Positions 33,054-39,978 of a stretch of 64,000 nt of DNA are shown piece after piece. The position numbers and the translations under genes are program-made. Position 1 is the first letter of the stretch, and each line of letters starts with the position of its first letter. Under the pieces are notes generated by a model. The model did not search any database. It had not been told where the DNA came from and saw nothing but the letters and a program-made list of their open reading frames with translations. Source of the DNA: Larkinella sp049445795 (GTDB taxonomy: Bacteria > Bacteroidota > Bacteroidia > Cytophagales > Spirosomataceae); contig NZ_JBMSDT010000008.1 in NCBI RefSeq assembly GCF_049445795.1, positions 248,001 to 312,000 of the forward strand, read 5' to 3'.

Positions 33054-33540
33054 ATTAAAATTGGTGTTGGTAATTTTCTTTCAATCAAAGACCGTCAAAT
33101 GCTACGGCTTGACGCGGCTTCGATCAGTGAGTATCGGGTCAATTAATTGATGCCGGACGGTATCAGCTTTTGCGCAACGCGGTCATTTATAGCGCTAACG
33201 CAAGCGGGAAATCAAATTTCCTGAAAGCGATTTGGATAATGAATGGTATTATACTTAACTCCGCAAAAAGATATTCAACTTCCGATATTGAAGTTGAAAA
33301 GCCATTTTTTCTTAGTACAAAAACAGAAAACAAACCAAGTTATTTTGAGGTTTTATTTCTGTTAAACCACGCACGATATAGATACGGTTTTGAAGTTGAT
33401 CATAAAATTGTATCATCAGAGTGGCTGTTTGAGGCCAAAAAAAACATGAAAAAGTTCTTCTTCTTCGAGAAAATGACTCTATAGATGTCTCAAAAGATTA
33501 TAAAGAAGGACAAGGCTTAGAAGCTAAGAATACAATTTAA
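33054..33540 (+). pseudogene. Remnant of an AAA15-family ATPase
   Basis: Three frames give consecutive pieces of one protein. Frame one (33072 on) reads GNFLSIKDRQMLRLDAASIS then stops. Frame two reads RYQLLRNAVIYSANASGKSN (Walker A) and continues to SSEWLFEAKK. Frame three reads RENDSIDVSKDYKEGQG and ends at TAA 33540. This order matches the N-terminal third of AAA15 ATPases (NFLSIKDRQ, IYGANASGKSN, then a YGF-type beta strand), a group with many anti-phage and nuclease-linked members. Two frameshifts, no usable start and loss of everything after the first third make it dead. It is far more A+T-rich than the flanks (16 G or C in 33301-33360). Confidence 0.75.
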
Positions 33541-33554
33541 CAAATTTGCAATAG

Positions 33555-33659
33555 AGCACCCACGAAGGCGGTTTTTTGCTGACGGTTGGTTTGCTCATCA
33601 TCGCGGCTGCGGTGGTTCCGGCTATTCAAAAAACCGGAAAGCCAATCAGGCAGAACTAA
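33555..33659 (+). pseudogene. C-terminal fragment of a membrane protein
   Basis: The frame reads HEGGFLLTVGLLIIAAAVVP followed by AIQKTGKP and a stop at 33657. One hydrophobic helix and a short basic tail are typical of the last segment of MFS-type exporters. No start and no upstream part are present, so it is a leftover of a deleted gene, abutting the AAA15 remnant. The identity is uncertain. Confidence 0.4.
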
Positions 33660-33759
33660 GCCGCAGGCATACAGCCCGTTAGTTTGCTTCGCCGGTTTTT
33701 GCCTGAATACCAGACCGCAACGCCCCTCCTCCCGATACAGCACTCACCACCCAAAACCG

Positions 33760-36231
33760 CTAGTCGCCGGATTGGGCAGGCTGCCGCAGGGGCAGTATGA
33801 GGGTAAACGTGGCTCCGCCTTCCGGATTGCTCTCCGTATAAATCGCCCCGTGGTGGTTAAGGACTATTTTCTTACACAACGCCAGCCCAATACCGGTTCC
33901 TTCATAGGCAGATTTGCTGTGCAGCCGCTGAAAAATGTTGAAGATTTTTTCGGTGTATTCCGGTTGAATGCCAATTCCGTTGTCGCTGAACCGGATTTTG
34001 GTATAGGCCCATTCGGTGGCCAGCCCATGCGACGTCCGGTCTGCACCGGTCACGGCTTCGGAATAAATCCGGATGACCGGTTTTACATCACGGCGGGTAA
34101 ACTTCAGCGCGTTACCGAGCAGATTGGCAAATAGCTGCGCCATTTGCAGGGGAATGGCTTCCAGCACCGGCAGCTCTTCGGCCCGGACCACGGCTCCTTT
34201 TTGCTCGATCAACAGTTCATAATCGGAAACCGCATTTTGCAGTACGGAGGTGAGCGAAACCGCTTCAAATTTTTCACGCTCCTTGTCGAGTTGGGAATAC
34301 AACAACACATCCCGAATCAGGGTGGTCATGCGTTCCGCCGACGTGCTGATTTTGCCCAGAAACCGCCGGGCTTCCGCTTCGTCGTGGTTTGTCAGGCTAT
34401 TTTCCAGCAATTGCGAAAAGCTGCTGATTTTTCGCAGGGGTTCCTGCAAATCATGCGATGCGATGTAGGCAAACTGAGCCAGCTCGGCATTCGTTCGCTG
34501 TAGATTTTCGTTGGCATCCGCCAGTTCTTTGGTCCGCTCGGCCACCATTTCTTCAATTCGCTTCAGGGCATTGACCTGTTCGGTGATTTCGAAAACCGAG
34601 CCAATAAACCGAAGGGGTTTGTCCTGCGGGTCAAAATATACCTTTCCCTTGGCGCGCACCCAGCGAACTTGCTGGTCTTCGACGCCCACGGTTCGGTACT
34701 CCACGTCGTAATCCCCGTTGCTGATCGACTTGACAAAAGCATTCTGGATAATGGCGAGAATCCGCTGCCGGTCTTCGGGGTGCAGCCCCATGACAAAATC
34801 TTTTTCGTAGGATACCGCGTCCAAATGGCTGATTCCAAACAACGTCCGGCAGCGTTCATCCCACACCAGTTTGCCCGTCACCAAATCCAGGTCGAAGGTG
34901 CCGAGTTGAGCAGCCTCCTTGGACAGCCGTATCTGCTCCAGCGCCCGTTCCAGTTCCTGCTGGTACTCTTTGCGTTCGGTAATATCGACGCAGGAACTGA
35001 TGTAGCCCGCAAATGAACCGTCGGGATGAAACCGGGCCGTGCCGTGTGCCAGCAACCAGCGGTACTGCCCGGCGTGGTTCAGGATTCGAAACTCACCCGT
35101 AAAAGGCCCCCGGACGGCGAAAGCATCGAGGTACAGGGCCAGATACCGGTCCCGGTCTTCCGGATGCACCCAGTCGACCCAGCCAAACTGCAGGAGTTCT
35201 TCCAGCGGTCGGCCCGTCAGGTTTACCCAGGCTTTGTTGAAATACGTGGCATTGCTGGTTTCATCACCGATGGCAATCAGGATATCCGTATGCTCGGCCA
35301 TGGTACGAAAGCGGGTCTCACTTTCTTCGACGGCTTCCCGGTGCTCCACCTGCCCGGTCACATCCTGACAAAGCACCATCACGCCGGTAATGGTGCCATC
35401 CTGTTCTTTGTAGGGCTGGCAAGCCATATTCAGATAGCCTTCGATCAGGGTCTGATTGCCCGTTACCGCGTACGGTGTGTTGTACCGGTAGATCGGTTCA
35501 CCCCGCGTTAAAACTTCCCCGATCAACGGGCGGAAGAACGCTTCGGTTTCCGGGACGAAATCAATGAGCCGTTTTCCAACTAATTCATCATGGGTTCGGC
35601 CGATCAGCCGGCCGTAAGTATTGTTGACGATACGGATCCGCATTTCCTCGCCACTCAGCACGACAATGCCCACCGGGGCTTCTAGGATCAGGTTTTGAAA
35701 CCGCTGCTCGCTTTCTTTCAACTGCCCTACCACGGACACGGTTTTGGTGGTTTCGATGCAGGTGCCGAAAACCCCGGCAACAACTCCGGTTTCATCGCTT
35801 ACCGGGCTGTAGCTAACCGTCATGTATGCATCTTCAAGCCGACCGTTCCGGTAAATTGGCATCAATTGGTCCTCACTCCAGGTAGCTTCTCCACCCGCCA
35901 AGACCCGGTCGATGAGCGGCTTGATCTGGGACCAGGCTTCGGGCCAGGCCTGCATGCCCGGTCGACCCAGCGCCGTCGGATGCTTGCCTTCGTTGCCCAG
36001 ACAGGGGCGGTACGCATCGTTGTAGAAAAACAGCAAGTCCGGCCCCCAGAACAAAAACATTGGAAATTTTGAATGCAGCAGGATACTCAGCGTCGTCCTA
36101 AAACTTTGCGGCCAGAAATCCGGCGTCCCCAGAGCGGTTTTCGACCAGTTGGCCGTCCGGATTAATTCACCCAGTTCCCCTCCTCCTTTTAAAAACTGGA
36201 AACCGTTGGCAATTGAAGTCGATGCATTCAT
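33760..36231 (-). CDS. Multi-PAS sensor histidine kinase
   Basis: 823 residues from the ATG at 36231; the longer frame starts at a TTG upstream. There is no membrane segment. The N-terminal sensor (FPMFLFWGPDLLFFYNDAYR) and three further PAS/PAC repeats (around NLILEAPVGIVVLSGEEMRI, FRTMAEHTDILIAIGDETSN, EAAQLGTFDLDLVTGKLVWD) are followed by a coiled coil. The HisKA domain with the phospho-acceptor His is in QFAYIASHDLQEPLRKI. The HATPase has NALKFTRR (N box), FSDNGIGI (G1) and YEGTGIGLALCKKI (G2). No receiver domain and no response regulator are adjacent, so its partner is elsewhere. Signals could be light, redox or ligands; cofactors cannot be told. Confidence 0.93.
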   Translation of the reverse strand: MNASTSIANGFQFLKGGGELGELIRTANWSKTALGTPDFWPQSFRTTLSILLHSKFPMFLFWGPDLLFFYNDAYRPCLGNEGKHPTALGRPGMQAWPEAWSQIKPLIDRVLAGGEATWSEDQLMPIYRNGRLEDAYMTVSYSPVSDETGVVAGVFGTCIETTKTVSVVGQLKESEQRFQNLILEAPVGIVVLSGEEMRIRIVNNTYGRLIGRTHDELVGKRLIDFVPETEAFFRPLIGEVLTRGEPIYRYNTPYAVTGNQTLIEGYLNMACQPYKEQDGTITGVMVLCQDVTGQVEHREAVEESETRFRTMAEHTDILIAIGDETSNATYFNKAWVNLTGRPLEELLQFGWVDWVHPEDRDRYLALYLDAFAVRGPFTGEFRILNHAGQYRWLLAHGTARFHPDGSFAGYISSCVDITERKEYQQELERALEQIRLSKEAAQLGTFDLDLVTGKLVWDERCRTLFGISHLDAVSYEKDFVMGLHPEDRQRILAIIQNAFVKSISNGDYDVEYRTVGVEDQQVRWVRAKGKVYFDPQDKPLRFIGSVFEITEQVNALKRIEEMVAERTKELADANENLQRTNAELAQFAYIASHDLQEPLRKISSFSQLLENSLTNHDEAEARRFLGKISTSAERMTTLIRDVLLYSQLDKEREKFEAVSLTSVLQNAVSDYELLIEQKGAVVRAEELPVLEAIPLQMAQLFANLLGNALKFTRRDVKPVIRIYSEAVTGADRTSHGLATEWAYTKIRFSDNGIGIQPEYTEKIFNIFQRLHSKSAYEGTGIGLALCKKIVLNHHGAIYTESNPEGGATFTLILPLRQPAQSGD

Positions 36232-36447
36232 TGATAAATGATATCGGATGCGAAGCGTAAATGCCGCTCCGAAAATACCGCATGGAAAGGTAAGCTTTTT
36301 TTGAATGCCGATCACCAAACGAAACCAGCGTCTGGTTTACAATTGAACCGGATGCCGAACAAGCGGCCCCGGTGTTCACTTTTATCAAAATCGTGTCGAT
36401 TCGAAAGCGGTAGCCGGGAAAATGGGCGGAGCAAAGTCACAACCCTT

Positions 36448-37047
36448 TCATCCATCCACTTCGCCCAGAAACCGCTCCACATCCTGCTTCGTATCCAAAT
36501 CCACCCGGCCCGGCGCGAACGGAACTTCAGCGCAGTCGTCCGGGTGATTCAGAATCACTTTCTTGGCCCCCGCGTCGCCCTCCAAACTGAGCAGTTCATG
36601 GATGTAGTTACGGTCGAAGAGTGCCGGAACGCCCAGGCTCTCGGCGTAACCGGATGCAACGATCCCTTTCCCGCTCTCCTGGTACACCTGCGCCAGTTGC
36701 AGCAGCAGCCCCCGGTCGACGTGCGGCTGATCCGTGAGCAGAAACAACACCGCATCGATGTCTTTCTGCGTCAGGTAAACAGCCGCCAGCCCGGTTTTGA
36801 CCGAGGTCGACAGTCCCTGCTGCCAGTGCTGGTTGTCGATGATGGTCACCGGCAAACCGTCTAATTCGGGAGCAACCTGTTGTTTGTGCGCCCCGACCAC
36901 CACCACCACCGGCCGGAAGGGTGTCGCCAGTGCGGTATCGACCACCCGGCGAAGCAGGGTTTTTCCCTCCCATTCAATCAATTGTTTAGGTTGGTGGTCT
37001 AGCCGGGATGAACTACCGGCTGCCAGAATAATCGTGGCAATGTTCAT
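36448..37047 (-). CDS. MobA-like nucleotidyltransferase
   Basis: 199 residues from the ATG at 37047. The GT-A-like nucleotidyltransferase fold shows IILAAGSSSRLDHQPKQLIE, then FLLTDQPHVDRGLL with the metal Asp, and SLEGDAGAKKVI near the end. It resembles the CTP:molybdopterin cytidylyltransferase group (MocA/CoxC-type), which make the cytosine dinucleotide cofactor of xanthine-dehydrogenase-like enzymes. It is encoded 18 bases after XdhC, the known insertion chaperone of that cofactor, which supports this reading. The hydroxylase itself is not in the window. Confidence 0.85.
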   Translation of the reverse strand: MNIATIILAAGSSSRLDHQPKQLIEWEGKTLLRRVVDTALATPFRPVVVVVGAHKQQVAPELDGLPVTIIDNQHWQQGLSTSVKTGLAAVYLTQKDIDAVLFLLTDQPHVDRGLLLQLAQVYQESGKGIVASGYAESLGVPALFDRNYIHELLSLEGDAGAKKVILNHPDDCAEVPFAPGRVDLDTKQDVERFLGEVDG

Positions 37048-37065
37048 GCAATCGAAATCCGTCAA

Positions 37066-38052
37066 TTACTCCGCCAAATCTACCGACGTGCTGATGCCAT
37101 GCACTGGCTGGTGAATGGGCGCGTTCTTGAATTTCAGCGGTTGGGCCGTGGTTTTCCGGAAAACCGTCTGAATTTCGGCCAGAATCGATAGGGCGATTTC
37201 CTGCGGGTTGTCGGCGCCCACATCCAGCCCGACCGGCCAGAAAAGCCGGTTTTCGTCCGCCGGTTTTACCAGATCAGCTACCTCGTCCAGCAAGGCATCA
37301 CCCCGCTTTTTCGGCCCGAGCAAGCCAATGTATGGAATGTTGGTTTGCAGCAATTCGCGCAAAACCGCCCGGTCGTATTTGAAGTTGTGGGAGATCAGTA
37401 CTGCGGCCGAATAGGCATCGATGGGCACCTGTTTCCGGACATCGTCGCGCTGCACGGCCAGCATTTCATCGGCTTCGCCAAACCGTTTCGGTTGCAAATG
37501 CGCCACGCAATCATCCGTCACGACGACCCGCCAGCCAATCTGTTTCGCCAGTTTCACAAGCGGAACGGCATCGTAACCGCCCCCAAACACCAGCAACTGA
37601 ATGTCGGGTTTGAGTTCTTCGACGAACACCCCGGCCCCATCGGGCAAGGCGGTTTCGAACGTCAGTGGTCGGCGGTCCTGCATGACGCGTTCGAGGGTTT
37701 CGAGCGGGTTGTCCGAGTCGTTCGGGTCAATGGGTTGAATGAGCACATCCAGAATCCCGTTGCAGCCCAATCCGATGCCGAAATTCTCGCCTTCGGGATC
37801 GGTGGTATCGTAGGTCACCAGCCGGGCCTGCCGGGTTTGCATCACTTCGCGGGCCTTGCGCAGCGCATCGCCTTCCAGACAACCGCCACTGATGGCCCCA
37901 ATCCACTGCCCATCGTCGGTGATGTACATGCGGGCACCCGGTCGGCGATACCCCGAACCGCTCAACCCCACAACGGTCGCCAGGGCGGCATTGCGCTGGC
38001 TAAAGTCGGTTTTCCGATACGCCCGGATGATTTGTTGAAATTCGTTGATCAC
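37066..38052 (-). CDS. XdhC/CoxI-family molybdenum cofactor maturation protein
   Basis: 328 residues. XdhC proteins bind and sulfurate molybdenum cofactor and hand it to xanthine dehydrogenase or related hydroxylases. The N-terminal XdhC domain has GSGYRRPGARMYIT and GAISGGCLEGD; the C-terminal Rossmann domain has LLVFGGGYDAVPLVKLA and later GLLGPKKRGDALLDE. The start is a GTG at 38052; no ATG fits. It is upstream of the MobA-like gene in the same operon. An ATTCATCATT inverted repeat separates it from truA. Confidence 0.9.
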   Translation of the reverse strand: MINEFQQIIRAYRKTDFSQRNAALATVVGLSGSGYRRPGARMYITDDGQWIGAISGGCLEGDALRKAREVMQTRQARLVTYDTTDPEGENFGIGLGCNGILDVLIQPIDPNDSDNPLETLERVMQDRRPLTFETALPDGAGVFVEELKPDIQLLVFGGGYDAVPLVKLAKQIGWRVVVTDDCVAHLQPKRFGEADEMLAVQRDDVRKQVPIDAYSAAVLISHNFKYDRAVLRELLQTNIPYIGLLGPKKRGDALLDEVADLVKPADENRLFWPVGLDVGADNPQEIALSILAEIQTVFRKTTAQPLKFKNAPIHQPVHGISTSVDLAE

Positions 38053-38060
38053 GCTTTAGG

Positions 38061-38139
38061 AATGATGAATGATGGATTATGAATGATGGACGCACCTAAT
38101 TTACGCTAATTCATCATTCATAATTCATCATCCATCATT
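38061..38139. repeat. Word-mosaic inverted repeat (ATTCATCATT type) overlapping the end of truA
   Basis: AATGATGAATGATGGATTAT on the left faces AATTCATCATTCATAATTCA... on the right, with spacer around CGCACCTAATTTACGC. It is a relative of 10346-10420. The right arm runs into truA and supplies its last codons and stop. Confidence 0.88.
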
Positions 38140-38894
38140 TTCTTCGCGAACGTCTCGGGAGGATAGCCCACCTCAACCAGAAACAGGCCACTGGCCGGGG
38201 CCGACCGTCCGGCTTTCGTCCGGTCTTTAGCCTGGATAATCTGCTCGAATTCAACTACCGTCATCCGCCCCTGCCCGACTTCCAGCATGGTTCCAACCAG
38301 CGTCCGGACCATCCCGTACAAAAACCGGTTGGCTTTGATATGAAAAACCAGTTCATCCGCTTCAACGACCCACTCCGCGCGGTGAATCTCACAGCGAAAA
38401 TGCGAGACTTTCGTCCGGACTTTACTAAAGCTCTGGAAGTCATCGTATTTGAGCAGCAGGCTGGCCGCTTCGTTCATCCGCTCAACGTCGAGTTCCGGGC
38501 GAAATACGTAAACCAACAAATCCAGAAACGGGCTTTTCTGTCGGCGAATGCGGTATTGATAGTAGCGGGAAATCGCCGAAAACCGGGCATGAACGCGGGG
38601 TTCGACCGGAAAAATCTGCTGCACCGCAATGTCGGGCGGCAACATGCAGTTCAGCGCATGAATAAAAGCATCCGTGATTTCGAGCGCACGTTCGATCTCA
38701 AAATGAGCAAATTGCTGTTCGGCATGGACGCCGGTATCGGTCCGGCCGCTGCCGATAATCGTAATCGGCTCCCGGAGAATCTGACTCAGTTTTTGTTCAA
38801 GCACTTCCTGAACAGCCAGCCCGTTGGGCTGAATCTGCCAACCGTTGTAGGCCGTTCCCCGGTATGAAAGTTGAATAAAATACCGTTGCTTCAT
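38118..38894 (-). CDS. truA: tRNA pseudouridine(38-40) synthase TruA
   Basis: 258 residues. It isomerises U38-U40 in the anticodon arm. RYFIQLSYRGTAYNGWQIQP is the conserved start, and GSGRTDTGVHA has the catalytic Asp 53. FLYGMVRTLVGTMLEVGQG and APASGLFLVEVGYP are the other core motifs. The C-terminal tail MMDDEL is written by the inverted repeat at 38061-38139, so it replaces whatever tail was there before. The start overlaps the stop of the small Uma2 gene (ATGA), placing truA last in the purL operon. Confidence 0.96.
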   Translation of the reverse strand: MKQRYFIQLSYRGTAYNGWQIQPNGLAVQEVLEQKLSQILREPITIIGSGRTDTGVHAEQQFAHFEIERALEITDAFIHALNCMLPPDIAVQQIFPVEPRVHARFSAISRYYQYRIRRQKSPFLDLLVYVFRPELDVERMNEAASLLLKYDDFQSFSKVRTKVSHFRCEIHRAEWVVEADELVFHIKANRFLYGMVRTLVGTMLEVGQGRMTVVEFEQIIQAKDRTKAGRSAPASGLFLVEVGYPPETFAKKMMDDEL

Positions 38895-39319
38895 GCGCCC
38901 TCCTCGCCCTCGACCTCTTCGGAATGTAACTCCAGCCCGTCATAAATAGCCTGCAAGGATACTTCAATGTTCAGTCTGGGAAATACAATGATATCATCAC
39001 GGTTTTCATACAGGCTGTTGATCCATTCGTCCGTTTCCTCAATCCGGCTGAACAGTTCAACCGTGGTGGAATATTGGTCGACCAGTATATAGTACCAAAG
39101 GGAAGGAACCTTCCGATACCGCTGCCACTTGAAGCTCCGATCCGTCAGGGCCGTCGATTTGGATAACACCTCAACAATCACCCGGGGTTGTTTGATGACC
39201 TGGCTACCCGCCATCGCATACAGGCCACCCTGATAATACTCATGCCGGATTTCACTCTTTTCTTCCAGAGCAAAGTATTCTTCGGCGGTGTAGCTTGTTT
39301 TTTTATCGGATGTGATCAT
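38891..39319 (-). CDS. Uma2-family protein with internal deletion of the nuclease core
   Basis: 142 residues from the ATG at 39319. Its ends match the full-length neighbour: YTAEEYFALEEKSEIRHEYY and AMAGS at the front, IVEVLSKSTALTDRSFKWQR at the back. Between them AMAGS is joined to QVIKQPR, so about 59 residues are missing. The lost part contains the PDIVL segment with the first catalytic Asp and the preceding strands of the PD-(D/E)XK fold. The frame is intact, so it may still be made, but nuclease activity is not expected. Its stop overlaps the truA start. Confidence 0.85.
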   Translation of the reverse strand: MITSDKKTSYTAEEYFALEEKSEIRHEYYQGGLYAMAGSQVIKQPRVIVEVLSKSTALTDRSFKWQRYRKVPSLWYYILVDQYSTTVELFSRIEETDEWINSLYENRDDIIVFPRLNIEVSLQAIYDGLELHSEEVEGEEGA

Positions 39320-39360
39320 TCTTTCCAACTGAATTACCAAACACCAACCGAAAACTCAAC

Positions 39361-39966
39361 TCACAATTTATCGTTGGGCTCACCCTCTTCCACTGTCAAA
39401 TCGATACCTTCGTAGATGGCGCCTACCGTCAACTCAAAATCCAGTCTCGGGAAAACCACCACGTCTTCCGGTTTGTAAAAAGCCTGATACGTCCACTGAT
39501 CCATGTGCTCCACCCGAGCAAATAATTCGACGGCCATCTTCGCCTGATCGACCAGCAAATAGTACAGCAACGACGGCATTTTCTGGTATTCCTGCCACTT
39601 GTACCCCCGGTCTGTTCCCACCGATGATTTAGACAATACTTCAACGATAATGCTCGGTTGCCGAATGATATATTGACTTTGTAAATCAAAAGGATGACAA
39701 GTCAGAACAATATCCGGATACGGGTAATATTCTCCCTTAGTAACCTCAACCTTGACGCTTTCCGAGTAAACCCCACACCCTTTAGGACGGAAATGAGCTT
39801 TGAACAAGTCTTTTACGGCATCAACCAGTACGTTATGGCGGAGCGTGCTCCCCGCCATCGCAAAAATCTGCCCCCGGTAAAATTCATGCCGAATCTCACT
39901 GGTTTCTTCCAGTTTGAAGTATTCCTCGACCGTCAAACGTGGTTTGCTCGTTGCAGTGGCTTCCAT
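39361..39966 (-). CDS. Uma2-family (DUF820) putative endonuclease
   Basis: 201 residues, full family length. The PD-(D/E)XK fold shows LTVEEYFKLEETSEIRHEFY, FAMAGSTLRHNVLVDAV, YPDIVLTC (Asp 85) and SIIVEVLSKSSVGTDR (Glu 109), and ends with a beta hairpin and LTVEEGEP. Uma2 genes are multicopy in Cytophagales and cyanobacteria, and their role is not known; a link with mobile DNA has been proposed. It sits 12 bases behind purL and is followed by a shorter, damaged copy. Confidence 0.88.
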   Translation of the reverse strand: MEATATSKPRLTVEEYFKLEETSEIRHEFYRGQIFAMAGSTLRHNVLVDAVKDLFKAHFRPKGCGVYSESVKVEVTKGEYYPYPDIVLTCHPFDLQSQYIIRQPSIIVEVLSKSSVGTDRGYKWQEYQKMPSLLYYLLVDQAKMAVELFARVEHMDQWTYQAFYKPEDVVVFPRLDFELTVGAIYEGIDLTVEEGEPNDKL

Positions 39967-39978
39967 ATCGGTTCACTA

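Noticed and set aside
33170..33484. Intact small ATPase gene of about 104 codons
   Set aside because: Family-conserved residues continue in other frames on both sides, it lacks Walker B and begins at an internal TTG; it is a fragment of a pseudogene.
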